A DNA stretch of 58,447 nt from Lactobacillus gallinarum DSM 10532 = JCM 2011 (GTDB lineage: Bacteria > Bacillota > Bacilli > Lactobacillales > Lactobacillaceae), in assembly GCF_001434975.1 (NCBI RefSeq), contig NZ_AZEL01000002.1, positions 1 to 58,447 of the forward strand, written 5' to 3'. Positions 1 through 9,044 of this stretch are shown here, piece by piece. Made by a program: the position numbers and the translations under genes. Every line of letters starts with the position of its first letter. Position 1 is the first letter of the stretch. The notes below the pieces were generated by a model that did not search any database, had not been told where the DNA came from, and worked only from the letters and a program-made list of their open reading frames with translations.

Positions 1-189
1 GGTCCAGATGGACTTTTTATTTTTCTAAAGTGTTCAATTTGATTTTACAATCGGCGCAATTATTAAATTATAAGATATAACCACATTATAAAATAAAACC
101 GCTTACTCAGAAGAATAATTAAAAAATATGTTGACTAGATTAAAAAATGATGATAACTTATTTATAACAAATTATTAATCAAACATCTT

Positions 190-439
190 GAAGAGCTGAG
201 TAACTAGTTTCCTATTTATAAAGAGAGCTAACGTGGTGGTGAAAGTTAGCAAATAGGCCCTAGCGAATATGGGCTTGGAACGATGACTGATAGTGATATT
301 TAGCTATCAGCGGATTTGCACCCGTTAACAGTGCAGGCTATTAATTTGATAGCTAATGAGATTTATCGCGTGAGTGATAAATGAATTAAAGGTGGTAACA
401 CGAGCATTCGTCCTTTTAGGATGAATGCTTTTTTATTTT
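190..439 (+). promoter_or_regulatory. T-box leader upstream of the metQNI transporter
   Basis: A long structured leader precedes metQ. The T-box core AAAGGTGGTAACACGAGC is at 388-405. It is followed by an intrinsic terminator: stem arm 404-413, complementary arm 419-428, then a T-rich tail. A stem I-like element with the distal-loop motif GGTGGTGAAAG lies near 233-246, flanked by CCTATTT and AAATAGG. In T-box systems uncharged tRNA pairs with a specifier codon and the core, disrupting the terminator. Methionine is the expected amino acid from the genes downstream. ATG triplets at 269-271 and 283-285 are candidate specifiers, but I cannot fix the specifier loop by eye. Confidence 0.85.
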
Positions 440-460
440 CATTATTAGGAGTTGAGTTAC

Positions 461-1312
461 ATGCGTAAGCGTAGACGGAGAAATACAATTATTTGGACAA
501 TTATCGGCGTTTTAATCTTAATTGCTGGTTGGTTTAGTTTTGGACCAGGAATTCCAAGTAAAACCCAAGCCAAGACTGTAACAGTTGGTGTTGTCTCACA
601 AAGTAAACAAGATGCAGCTATTTGGAAGAGCGTTGCTCAAACGGCTAAAGATAAATATGGTATTACGATTAAGATAAAGAATTTTACTGATTACAACCAG
701 CCAAACAAGGCTTTGAAATCTGGCGATGTTGATTTGAATGCTTTCCAACACTACGCCTTCCTTAAAGCATGGAACAAGTCAAATGGTGGTGTAGTTCCAA
801 TCGGTAAAACTTATATTGCACCAATTCGTTTGTACTCTAAGAAATACAAGAAGTTGTCTCAATTGCCAGATGGTGCAACTATTGCCATTCCAAATGATGC
901 AACTAATGAATCAAGAGCATTGTTTGTTCTTAAAAACGCTGGCTTAATCGGTTTAAGAAAGGGCAAGACACTTGTTACTGTAGCCGATATCACTAAGAAC
1001 CCACGCAACCTTAAGTTAAAGGAAGTTGGTGCTGAACAAACTGGTCGAGTAATCAACTCAGTTGATGCTTCAGTAGTTAACAACGACTATGCTGGTCCAG
1101 CTGGTTTAGGCGATAAGCAAACTATTTACGTTGAACCAGTTAACAAAGATTCTAAGCAATGGATCAATATCATTTGTGCTAAGAAGGGTCAAGAAAACAA
1201 CCGACTTTACAAAGATGTGGTTAAGGCCTACCAAACCGAAAAGACAAAGAAGATGACTAAGCACTACTACGGTAATTCACAAATTGCTGCTTGGGATATC
1301 AAGATTAAGTAG
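461..1312 (+). CDS. metQ: Methionine-type ABC transporter substrate-binding protein (NlpA/MetQ family)
   Basis: Extracytoplasmic binding component of a D/L-methionine importer, first gene of a three-gene operon behind a T-box leader. I start it at ATG 461, nine bases after AGGAG (447-451); an in-frame TTG at 452 overlaps that ribosome site. The 283-residue product opens with a basic stretch (MRKRRRR) and a hydrophobic segment at about residues 9-28. The NlpA-type ligand domain follows, with features such as the [15 protein letters not shown] region. There is no lipobox cysteine near the membrane segment, so it is probably held by an uncleaved helix or released, unlike the usual lipoprotein MetQ. 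metN follows after 11 bases. Confidence 0.93.
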   Translation: MRKRRRRNTIIWTIIGVLILIAGWFSFGPGIPSKTQAKTVTVGVVSQSKQDAAIWKSVAQTAKDKYGITIKIKNFTDYNQPNKALKSGDVDLNAFQHYAFLKAWNKSNGGVVPIGKTYIAPIRLYSKKYKKLSQLPDGATIAIPNDATNESRALFVLKNAGLIGLRKGKTLVTVADITKNPRNLKLKEVGAEQTGRVINSVDASVVNNDYAGPAGLGDKQTIYVEPVNKDSKQWINIICAKKGQENNRLYKDVVKAYQTEKTKKMTKHYYGNSQIAAWDIKIK

Positions 1313-1323
1313 GAGGGGTTAGA

Positions 1324-2385
1324 ATGAGCATTATTCAATTAGATCATATTGATGTAGATTTTCCTCAAAAAAAGGGTAAAGTTGTCAAAGCAGTTAGCGA
1401 TGTAACTTTGCACGTTGAAAAAGGCGATATTTATGGAGTTGTCGGCTTCTCTGGTGCCGGTAAGTCAACCTTGGTTAGAACGATTAATCTCCTGCAACAT
1501 CCTAGCAAGGGTAATATCAAGGTCAACGATGTCGATTTTGTTAAAGAGGGCAAACAAGTTATTTCTAATAAACAATTGCAACTGGAACGTCGAAAAATCG
1601 GCATGATTTTCCAAGGCTTCAACCTATTAAATGAAACAACGGTTTTAGAAAATGTTGCTTTTGCATTAAAGCATGCAAAACTTTCCGATGAAGAATTAGA
1701 AAAACGTTCATTAGAATTGCTTGATTTAGTTGATTTGAAAGATAAGGCTAACTTTTATCCAGTTGAATTATCAGGTGGTCAGCAACAAAGAGTAGCTATT
1801 GCTCGTGCTTTGGCTAACCACCCCGATATCTTGATCTCTGATGAAGCTACTAGTGCGCTTGATCCACAAAATACACAACAAATTTTGGATCTATTGAAGC
1901 GACTCAATAAGCAATTAGGTTTGACTGTAGTTTTAATCACCCACGAAATGGATGCCGTTAAGAAGATCTGTAATAAGGTTGCTGTAATGGAACACGGTAA
2001 GATGATTGAAAAAGGCAATTTGCGTCAAGTCTTCTTGCATCCTAAGAAGGAATTGACTAAACGCTTTGTTGGTGGTGGCCTTGAAGCTATTCAAACTTTA
2101 GAGGCCTTGAACCTTGGCAAACTAGAAGCAAATGAAGAGGTATATCAACTGGTTTACAGCATTGCCAATGTGACTAAGTCCATCATTATTGAACTTTACC
2201 GTCAAATTGGAGTAGAGGTTTCAATGCTTTATGGTAACGTGGAACTGTTAAATGGCGAAGCGATCGGTACTTTGGTTGTTTTGGTTAAAGGGGATGCCGA
2301 TAAGCAAAAGCAAGCTAGAGAATTCTTGGAGAAGCAAAACGTTACTTTGACTAGATTGGATGAAAAGGGGAATTTAGATGATTAG
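1324..2385 (+). CDS. metN: Methionine ABC transporter ATP-binding protein MetN
   Basis: ATPase of the methionine importer, 353 residues. Walker A is GFSGAGKS (about 42-49), the ABC signature LSGGQQQR is at about 149-156, and Walker B is [13 protein letters not shown] (about 168-180), followed by the switch histidine in THEMD. Beyond about residue 265 is a C-terminal NIL/ACT-like domain, the regulatory domain that senses methionine in characterised MetN proteins. ATG 1324 is preceded by AGGAGGGG. The 3' end overlaps the permease start by eight bases, implying translational coupling. Confidence 0.96.
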   Translation: MSIIQLDHIDVDFPQKKGKVVKAVSDVTLHVEKGDIYGVVGFSGAGKSTLVRTINLLQHPSKGNIKVNDVDFVKEGKQVISNKQLQLERRKIGMIFQGFNLLNETTVLENVAFALKHAKLSDEELEKRSLELLDLVDLKDKANFYPVELSGGQQQRVAIARALANHPDILISDEATSALDPQNTQQILDLLKRLNKQLGLTVVLITHEMDAVKKICNKVAVMEHGKMIEKGNLRQVFLHPKKELTKRFVGGGLEAIQTLEALNLGKLEANEEVYQLVYSIANVTKSIIIELYRQIGVEVSMLYGNVELLNGEAIGTLVVLVKGDADKQKQAREFLEKQNVTLTRLDEKGNLDD

Positions 2386-3079
2386 TTGGTTTGAAAAAGT
2401 TTGTCCAAATGTCGTACAACTCGGCTGGGGCGGAGACGCTGGCTGGGGAACTAGTATCTTTCAAACATTATTCATGACTTTTTGGGCCACAATCTTCGGT
2501 GGCATTCTCGGAATTATTTTTGGTGTTTTGCTTGTTGTAACCAAAGAAGACGGTATTCGTCCAAACAAGTTCTGGTATAACGTTTGCGATAAGATAGTTT
2601 CAATTTTTAGAGCTATTCCATTTGTAATCTTGCTTGCCTTTGTTGCACCTGTTACGCAAAAGATTGTTGGTACTCAAATCGGGATGAAGGCAGCCTTAGT
2701 TCCATTAACTTTAGGTGTTTTCCCATTCTACGCTCGTCAGGTACAAGTTGCCCTTGAAAGTGTTGACACAGGTAAAGTAGAGGCTGCTCAAAGTTTAGGC
2801 GCAACTGTTTCAGATATCATTTTTGATGTTTACTTACGTGAATCACGTTCAGAATTAATCCGCGTTTCAACAGTAACCATCATTTCATTGATTGGTTTAA
2901 CTGCAATGGCTGGTGCCATCGGTGCCGGTGGTTTAGGTAACACAGCTATTTCATATGGTTACAATCGTTTTAACAATGACGTTACCTTAGTTGCTACTGT
3001 CTTAGTAATTATTTTGATTTTTATTGTACAAATTGTTGGTGACTTCTTTGCTAAAAAGATGAACCATCAAAATAGGTAG
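2378..3079 (+). CDS. metI: Methionine ABC transporter permease MetI/MetP
   Basis: Membrane component of the importer, 233 residues with about five hydrophobic helices. The N-terminal half holds the [18 protein letters not shown] segment. The BPD-transport EAA-type loop is visible as [16 protein letters not shown] (about 130-145), which contacts the MetN ATPase. It overlaps metN by eight bases and ends the operon just before a strong hairpin terminator. Family and operon assignment are clear. The substrate (methionine or a derivative) rests on the family and on the T-box, not on a visible binding residue. Confidence 0.95.
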   Translation: MISWFEKVCPNVVQLGWGGDAGWGTSIFQTLFMTFWATIFGGILGIIFGVLLVVTKEDGIRPNKFWYNVCDKIVSIFRAIPFVILLAFVAPVTQKIVGTQIGMKAALVPLTLGVFPFYARQVQVALESVDTGKVEAAQSLGATVSDIIFDVYLRESRSELIRVSTVTIISLIGLTAMAGAIGAGGLGNTAISYGYNRFNNDVTLVATVLVIILIFIVQIVGDFFAKKMNHQNR

Positions 3080-3093
3080 AAATTTTTAAGATG

Positions 3094-3121
3094 AGATCTA
3101 GGCTATCCTAGATCTTTTTTC
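3094..3121 (+). terminator. Intrinsic terminator of metQNI
   Basis: A perfect 9-bp stem (AGATCTAGG, 3094-3102, with CCTAGATCT, 3107-3115) closes a CTAT loop and is followed by a T run. It lies 14 bases after the metI stop. Confidence 0.92.
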
Positions 3122-3209
3122 TTTAATTGAAAAAGAAAGCCTTTACAGGTATCATAAAAGGTGATTGAAAACTAACAAAAACCTTATGCTTATGTAAGGA
3201 GGAAAAATA

Positions 3210-4613
3210 ATGAGCGAAGAAGAATATCGTATTGAAAGTGATACTATTGGCCCTGTAAAAATTCCTAAGGATGCTTTGTGGGGTCCACAAACAGAAAGAA
3301 GTCGCAATAACTTCCCAAGCGGTGAATTAATGCCAATTCAAATCATCCGTGCCTTTTTGCATTTGAAGAAGGCGGCAGCTGAATCAAACGTTGAGGTTGG
3401 GGATGAACCTAAAGAAAAAGGTGAAGCAATTGAAGATGCAATTGATCATCTTTTAGCACTTAATGATACAGATTTAAGAAAAGACTTCCCATTACACGTA
3501 CTTCAAACTGGTTCAGGTACTCAAAGTAACATGAACGTTAACGAAGTAGTGGCTAACTTGGCCAACAAGCTTCACCCAGGTTTAGGTATTTTGCCTAACG
3601 ATGATGTTAACCGTGGTCAATCATCTAATGATACTTATCCAACTACTATGAATATCGTTGCTGTTGAAGCCTTAGACAAGCTTGAACCTGCTATCAAGCA
3701 TTTGATTGATGAATTAGTAGTTAAGGAAAAGAAGTACTGGAAAACTGTTAAGGTTGGTCGTACTCACTTGCAAGATGCAACTCCACTTACTTTTGGTCAA
3801 GAATTATCTGGCTACATTTCCGCATTGAAACATGATCTTTCATACATTCAAGAATTGAAGCCAACTCTTTATGAATTGGCTATCGGTGGTACTGCTGTAG
3901 GTACCGGACTTAACGCTGCACCAGGCATGACTGAAAAGATTGCTGGTAAATTATCAGAAGTATATGGTCACGAATTCAAGGTTAAGACCAACAAGTTCTG
4001 GGGCTTAGCTCACCACTCAGGTCTTGATGTAATGCATGGTGCACTTAAGACGCTCGCAGCCGACATGTTTAAGATTGCTCAAGATATCAGATTCTTGGCA
4101 TCAGGTCCAAGAGCTGGTTACGGTGAATTAAATATTCCTGCTAACGAACCAGGTTCAAGTATCATGCCAGGTAAGGTAAACCCAACTCAAGCCGAAGCTG
4201 TAACTATGGCTGCTGCTAAAGTATTTGGTAATGATACCACGATTACTTTTGCTGCAAGTCAAGGTAACTTTGAAATGAACGTCTTTAAGACTGTCATGAT
4301 TGCTTCATTCCTTGATTCTTGTGATATATTAACTGGTACAATTACTGGTTTTGCTGATAAAATGATACATGGCTTAACTGTTAACGAAGAGCGTATGGAT
4401 GAATTGCTTGAAAATTCACTTATGACAGTTACTGCTTTATCACCACACATTGGGTACCATGCTGCTGCTAAAATTGCCCAAGCTGCACAAAAAGAGGGCA
4501 CTACTTTGAAAGAAGCTGCCTTAAAGAGCGGCAAGGTTACCGAAGAGCAATACGATGAATGGATGGACTACATGAAGATGACTAATGTCGACAAGTCCAC
4601 TCCAGAAGAATAA
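3210..4613 (+). CDS. fumC: Fumarate hydratase class II
   Basis: Iron-independent fumarase interconverting malate and fumarate, 467 residues, the usual class II length. The aspartase/fumarase signature GSSIMPGKVNP is at about 315-325. GRTHLQDATPLTFGQE (about 186-201) is the fumarase form of the conserved HLQDA region, and TGSGTQSNMNVNEV (about 99-112) contributes to the active site. These favour fumarase over aspartate ammonia-lyase. ATG 3210 follows TAAGGAGG. The fumarate reductase gene starts 12 bases after its stop, so the two were co-transcribed. In this context it supplies fumarate from malate in a reductive branch. Confidence 0.95.
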   Translation: MSEEEYRIESDTIGPVKIPKDALWGPQTERSRNNFPSGELMPIQIIRAFLHLKKAAAESNVEVGDEPKEKGEAIEDAIDHLLALNDTDLRKDFPLHVLQTGSGTQSNMNVNEVVANLANKLHPGLGILPNDDVNRGQSSNDTYPTTMNIVAVEALDKLEPAIKHLIDELVVKEKKYWKTVKVGRTHLQDATPLTFGQELSGYISALKHDLSYIQELKPTLYELAIGGTAVGTGLNAAPGMTEKIAGKLSEVYGHEFKVKTNKFWGLAHHSGLDVMHGALKTLAADMFKIAQDIRFLASGPRAGYGELNIPANEPGSSIMPGKVNPTQAEAVTMAAAKVFGNDTTITFAASQGNFEMNVFKTVMIASFLDSCDILTGTITGFADKMIHGLTVNEERMDELLENSLMTVTALSPHIGYHAAAKIAQAAQKEGTTLKEAALKSGKVTEEQYDEWMDYMKMTNVDKSTPEE

Positions 4614-4624
4614 TAGGGGATATT

Positions 4625-6001
4625 ATGCCAAATAATAAAGAATTAAAAAATAAATATGATGCAATAATTGTTGGTTCAGGTGGTACTGGTTTAACAGCAG
4701 CACTTCAAGCTCGTGAACTTGGTTTGAATGTTGTTATTTTGGAAAAGAACGGTAAAATTGGTGGTAACACTAGTCGTGCTTCTAGTGGTATGAACGCATC
4801 TGAATCATTGGTTCAACTTGATGAAGGAATCATTGACAACAACCGTGACTTTTACGAAGAAACTTTAAAGGGTGGCGGTTTATTAAACGACCGTGCAATG
4901 CTTAAGTACTTTGTTAACCACTCTGCTATTGCAATTAGCTGGTTAATGAAATATGGCGTTCGTTTGACTGATTTAACCATTACCGGTGGGATGAGCGTAA
5001 AGAGAGCTCACCGTCCAGGTTCAATGGAACCAGTTGGTTTCTATTTGACTTCACGTTTAACTAACCAAGTTAAAAAGGCCGGTGTAGACATCTTTACTGG
5101 TGCTAAAGTAACTAAATTGTTGCAAGACAAGAATGGCAATGTTAACGGCGTAGAAGTTGAAACTGATAAAGGCGTTAAAACAATTAAGGCTAAGGCAGTT
5201 TTGCTTGCTACTGGTGGCTTTGGCGCTTCTAAAGAAATCATCAAGAAGTATCGTCCAGATTTAGTTGACTACAAGACTACCAACCAACCAGGTGCTACTG
5301 GCGATGGGATTAAGCTTGCTAAAGAAATTGGTGCGCAATTGATGCAAATGAACTTTATTTAAGTTCACCCAACTGCAGATACTGATAACCCACACGTTTA
5401 CTTAATCGGTGAAGGTTTACGTGGTGAAGGTGCTATTTTGGTTAACAAGGCCGGCAAGCGTTTTGTTAACGAATTAAACACCCGTAAAATTGTTTCAAGT
5501 GCGATTACTGGTTTAAACGAAGACGGTGCATACTTGGTCTTCGATTCAGGTGTTCGTGCTCATTTTGCAGCTGTAGAATTTTATGACCACATTGGCTTGG
5601 TTAAGGAGGGCAGCACTTTGGCCGACTTAGCTAAGGAAATTGATGTTGATCCAGAAAACTTAGCTGCCACAGTAGATGAGTGGAACAAGGCCGTTGAAAA
5701 CCACAAGGATAAGGAATTTGGCAGAACTACTGGTATGGATCGTGAATTAAACCTTGGACCATACTACGCTATTCACATTCACCCAGCTATTCACTACACT
5801 ATGGGCGGAATTCATATCAACACCGAAACTCAAGTATTGGATACCAACGGTAACGTAATTAAAGGTCTTTATGCAGCTGGTGAAGTTTCTGGCGGACTTC
5901 ACGGCAACAACCGTATTGGTGGTAACTCAGTTGCTGAAACGGTTATCTTTGGTCGCCAAGCTGGTATTCAAATGGCTAAATACGCTAGAGAACACAAATA
6001 A
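4625..6001 (+). pseudogene. Fumarate reductase flavoprotein, interrupted by an in-frame TAA at 5360-5362
   Basis: The reading frame from ATG 4625 to TAA 6001 would encode 458 residues but codon 246 is TAA. The same frame continues directly after it (VHPTADTDNPHVYLIGEG...), so a CAA-to-TAA change explains the break; a glutamine there fits the context. The N-terminal fragment has the FAD-binding motif GSGGTGLTAA (about 17-26) and an NIGGNTSRASSG-like loop. The lost half carries the family's catalytic region: HPTA, GEGLRGEGA with the proton-donor Arg, HYTMGG, and RIGGNSVAE. Fumarate reduction is therefore probably lost. No cytochrome or FMN domain precedes it, so the intact form would be a soluble single-domain enzyme. 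A base-call error cannot be excluded. Confidence 0.9.
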
Positions 6002-6010
6002 ATCTAACCG

Positions 6011-6040
6011 AAAAAGAGACAATGAGAGTTGTCTTTTTTT
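6011..6040 (+). terminator. Terminator after the fumC-frd pair
   Basis: AAAAAGAGACAA (6011-6022) pairs with TTGTCTTTTTTT (6029-6040) around a six-base loop, directly after the flavoprotein stop at 6001. Confidence 0.8.
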
Positions 6041-6103
6041 CAATATATTTGTTAAGAAAAGCACAATATTAACGTAATTAATTAATTAATAAATAGTGTC
6101 TAA

Positions 6104-6124
6104 TGTAAGCGCTTAGTGTATAAT
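6104..6124 (+). promoter_or_regulatory. Promoter -10 box with overlapping cre-like element upstream of the LDH/MDH gene
   Basis: TATAAT lies at 6119-6124, about 45 bases before the start codon. Just upstream, TGTAAGCGCTTAGT (6104-6117) matches 12 of 14 positions of the CcpA consensus TGWAANCGNTNWCA, the last two being wrong. No good -35 box is visible. The placement would allow carbon-source control, but this is inference. Confidence 0.5.
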
Positions 6125-6168
6125 GGAATATGTAGAAAATTACGTTTATGAAAGGACTAATATAACTT

Positions 6169-7095
6169 ATGAGTAGAAAAGTATTTCTTGTTGGTGATGG
6201 TGCCGTAGGTTCAACTTTTGCAAATGACTTATTGCAAAACGCTACTGTTGATGAATTGGCAATTTGCGATGTAGCTAAGGATCGTCCAGTTGGTGACTCA
6301 ATGGACCTTGAAGATATTACTCCATTTATGGGTCAAACTGATATCCATCCAGCTGAATACAGTGATGCTAAAGATGCTGACGTTTGTGTAATTACTGCTG
6401 GTGTTCCTAGAAAACCTGGTGAAACTAGACTTGATTTGGTTGCTAAGAACGTTAAGATTTTAAAGAGCATTGTAGAACCCGTTGTTGAATCAGGATTTAA
6501 GGGTGTATTCGTTGTTTCCGCAAACCCAGTAGATATCTTAACTACTTTAACTCAAAAGTTATCAGGCTTCCCTAAGAACCGTGTAATTGGTACTGGTACT
6601 TCACTTGATTCAATGCGTCTTCGCGTTGAACTTGCTAAGAAGCTTAATGTTCCAGTTGCCAAGGTTAACTCAATGGTTCTTGGTGAACATGGTGATACTA
6701 GTTTTGAAAACTTTGATGAATCAACTGTTGATGGCAAGCCGCTTCGCGACTATGCAGAAATTAATGACAATGTTTTAAGTGAAATTGAAACTGACGTCCG
6801 CAAGAAGGGCGGCAAGATCATCGCTAACAAGGGTGCTACATTCTATGGTGTTGCAATGATGCTTACCCAAATCGTTAGTGCCATCTTGGACAACCGTTCA
6901 ATCTGCTTGCCATTATCAGCACCAATTAACGGCGAATATGGCATTAAGCACGACTTGTACTTAGGTACTCCAACTGTTATCAACGGTGAAGGTATTGAAC
7001 AAGTAATCGAAACCAAGCTTTCAGATGCTGAAAAGGCTAAGATGCTCAACTCAGCTGATAAAATGCAAGAAGTTTTATCAGGTATTGAACTTTAA
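6169..7095 (+). CDS. L-lactate/malate dehydrogenase family protein with malate-type specificity Arg
   Basis: NAD-dependent 2-hydroxyacid dehydrogenase of the LDH/MDH superfamily, 308 residues. Visible elements are the Rossmann motif GDGAVGS (about 9-15), the mobile loop GVPRKPGETRLDL (about 79-91), NPVD, the GTSLDSMRLR segment with the Asp/Arg pair, and GEHGDTS with the catalytic histidine. Bacterial L-LDHs carry Gln at the specificity position (LDH residue 102), where this protein has Arg, the residue typical of malate dehydrogenases. The rest looks like LDH. Lying next to fumarase, it most likely reduces oxaloacetate to malate. Automatic annotation would probably call it L-lactate dehydrogenase. 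The IS element begins 20 bases after its stop. Confidence 0.88.
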   Translation: MSRKVFLVGDGAVGSTFANDLLQNATVDELAICDVAKDRPVGDSMDLEDITPFMGQTDIHPAEYSDAKDADVCVITAGVPRKPGETRLDLVAKNVKILKSIVEPVVESGFKGVFVVSANPVDILTTLTQKLSGFPKNRVIGTGTSLDSMRLRVELAKKLNVPVAKVNSMVLGEHGDTSFENFDESTVDGKPLRDYAEINDNVLSEIETDVRKKGGKIIANKGATFYGVAMMLTQIVSAILDNRSICLPLSAPINGEYGIKHDLYLGTPTVINGEGIEQVIETKLSDAEKAKMLNSADKMQEVLSGIEL

Positions 7096-7150
7096 TTGAT
7101 ATAGATATATTAAGAAAAGTGTCTGGGAAAAAACTAAATCCTAGGCCATG

Positions 7151-7194
7151 AAAAAAGAACGATGAAATTCTTCGCGAAAATCATCGTTCTTTTT
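7151..7194. terminator. Hairpin terminator just inside the left end of the IS
   Basis: AAAAAAGAACGATGA (7151-7165) is complementary to TCATCGTTCTTTTT (7181-7194), giving a terminator-shaped hairpin in either direction. It would stop read-through from the upstream LDH/MDH gene into the transposase. Confidence 0.75.
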
Positions 7195-7262
7195 CTATAC
7201 TTTAATTGTCTTCCTTGATATTATTGAATCACCACAAAACAAAAATGAAAGAAGGCATATTA

Positions 7263-8939
7263 ATGTATCAAAATTATATCACAGGCCAAACAGCTTTAAC
7301 ACTTAATTTAGACTTTACTATTCCTAGTAATCACTTAGCTAATACTATTAGCTGGTTCGTTGATTCAATTCCAGAAGATGTATTGCTGGGTGACACATCC
7401 AAGACAGGACGACCAGCCTATCATCCAGCCATGATGCTTAAGATTTTGCTTTTTGCTTATTCAAGAAGAGTCTTTTCTGGCAGAAAAATTGAATTGATGC
7501 TGGAAGAGAATCTACCAATGATAGTTTTAGCCGAACATCAGAAGATCTCATATCACACAATTAATAATTTTAGATCCAGCAATCGTGCCAATGAACTGGT
7601 TAAAAAATGTTTTATTTACTTTACCAATCTTTTAGAAGATGAAGGTTTGATCAATGAAGGCGCGATTTTTATCGATGGCACTAAGATTGAAGCTGATGCC
7701 AACCGCTATACTTTTGTTTGGCGTAAAGCTGTTGAAAAGTATCATGAAAAATTAAAAGGCCAAGCAGTTGAACTTTACGATGAATTGATTGCCAAAGAAG
7801 TAGTCAAAGCAATGGCCAAGGAAAAAGTGCAGACTAGCGAAGGACTGGCAGAGCTTGCCCAAGAAACTGAAGCTGAAATTGAAAAGCTGACCGAAGAAAT
7901 TGAGCAAGAACCTAAAGTCATTCCAGGAGGCTCTCCTAGAAAAGTTAAGAGACGAGGTCTTAAGAAGCTGCTTCGCAAACTGAAGAAAGACTACGTTCCT
8001 CGCATGAAGAAATATGAAGACGACAAAGAAATCTTTGCTGGGCGCAATAGCTATTCCAAAACCGATCACGACGCAACTTTCATGCACATGAAAGAAGATC
8101 ACATGAAAAACGGTCAGCTTAAACCGGGCTACAATATTCAAGCCGCTACAACTGACCAGTATGTAGTTGATTATGCCTTGTACCCTAATCCCACAGATTT
8201 TAGAACCTTAGAGCCGTTTTTGAAACAAATGACGACATTAGATAAGTTTGACAAAATTGTCGCTGATGCTGGTTATGGCAGCGAATATAACTACTCGCTG
8301 CTGGAAAAAGAATATTCAGACAAAGAGTATTTCATTCCATATACCATGTACGAAAAGGAACAAAAGAAGAAATATAAAAAGGACCCGACTAAACTGGCTA
8401 ATTGGTATTATGATGAAAAAGAAGATTATTATCTTGACTATCAAGGTGTAAAGTTTAGTTTTAAATGTCAAAGTCAGAGAAAAGATCGTTCAACGGGTTC
8501 AACGGATCAGGTTCGCAATTTTAAGATTTATGAAGCTGATGAAACCCAAGCAACGTCAGAATTAGAACAATTGGCTAAGACTGCCAGCGGCTGGCAGCGC
8601 CAAGTACGCTACAATCCTAATTGGCAAAGACTAAAAGAAAAGGCAAAAGAAGTTCTTCAAAGCCCAGAAGGAAGACACATCTATAGTATGAGAAAATATG
8701 ATGTAGAACCCATTTTCGGACATTTGAAGAACGTATTTGGCATGCGCCGAACCCATTTAAGAGGCAAAAAGAAAGTTGAAACCGATGTAGGAATAGCCTT
8801 CATGATGATGAATTTGAGCAAATATTGGAACAGAAGATGGTCAAAGGACCATACTTTTTTATTAAAAAAATTAATGAGAGAGAAAAAAACGATCAAAACC
8901 TCAAATTTGAGAATTTTGATCGTTCTTTTTATGGCCTAG
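7263..8939 (+). CDS. IS1182-family DDE transposase
   Basis: Transposase of 558 residues. I start it at ATG 7263, shortly after GAAAGAAGG; an in-frame extension back to TTG 7206 lacks a ribosome site. The N-terminal domain (about 1-110) contains GRPAYHPAMMLKILLFAYS, typical of IS1182 and related groups. Candidate catalytic acids are Asp in FIDGTKIEADANRYTF, Asp in VADAGYGSEYNY, and Glu in YDVEPIFGHLKNVFGMRRTH. A charged region separates the first two. The stop codon lies inside the right inverted repeat. The frame is intact. Confidence 0.93.
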   Translation: MYQNYITGQTALTLNLDFTIPSNHLANTISWFVDSIPEDVLLGDTSKTGRPAYHPAMMLKILLFAYSRRVFSGRKIELMLEENLPMIVLAEHQKISYHTINNFRSSNRANELVKKCFIYFTNLLEDEGLINEGAIFIDGTKIEADANRYTFVWRKAVEKYHEKLKGQAVELYDELIAKEVVKAMAKEKVQTSEGLAELAQETEAEIEKLTEEIEQEPKVIPGGSPRKVKRRGLKKLLRKLKKDYVPRMKKYEDDKEIFAGRNSYSKTDHDATFMHMKEDHMKNGQLKPGYNIQAATTDQYVVDYALYPNPTDFRTLEPFLKQMTTLDKFDKIVADAGYGSEYNYSLLEKEYSDKEYFIPYTMYEKEQKKKYKKDPTKLANWYYDEKEDYYLDYQGVKFSFKCQSQRKDRSTGSTDQVRNFKIYEADETQATSELEQLAKTASGWQRQVRYNPNWQRLKEKAKEVLQSPEGRHIYSMRKYDVEPIFGHLKNVFGMRRTHLRGKKKVETDVGIAFMMMNLSKYWNRRWSKDHTFLLKKLMREKKTIKTSNLRILIVLFMA

Positions 8940-9044
8940 GATTTAGTTTTTTCCCAGACACTTTTTTGCTTGCTAGATAATACAAAAGAAGGTATTATTA
9001 TGATTAAAGAATTAATAAGAAATTAGAGACTGACGAGGTAGGAT

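Larger units (their letters stand above)
7115..8965 (+). mobile_element. IS1182-like insertion sequence, complete
   Basis: An 1851-bp element bounded by perfect 35-bp inverted repeats (7115-7149 and 8931-8965), containing one intact transposase gene. It sits between the LDH/MDH gene and the peptidase gene. No clear target duplication is visible. The outermost bases are an A run on the left and a T run on the right, so the exact boundary is uncertain by about four bases. Both ends carry hairpins with T/A-rich tails (7151-7194 and about 8884-8930) that would block transcription entering or leaving. Intact ends and gene suggest recent acquisition or continued activity. Confidence 0.93.

Noticed and set aside
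6041-6100. AATTAATTAATTAA repeat as an origin or integration site
   Set aside because: It is a short AT-rich upstream promoter tract. No DnaA boxes or att-like duplications are nearby.
7752-8141. Long antisense frame inside the transposase
   Set aside because: It is a shadow of the charged transposase region, without start signals or family features.
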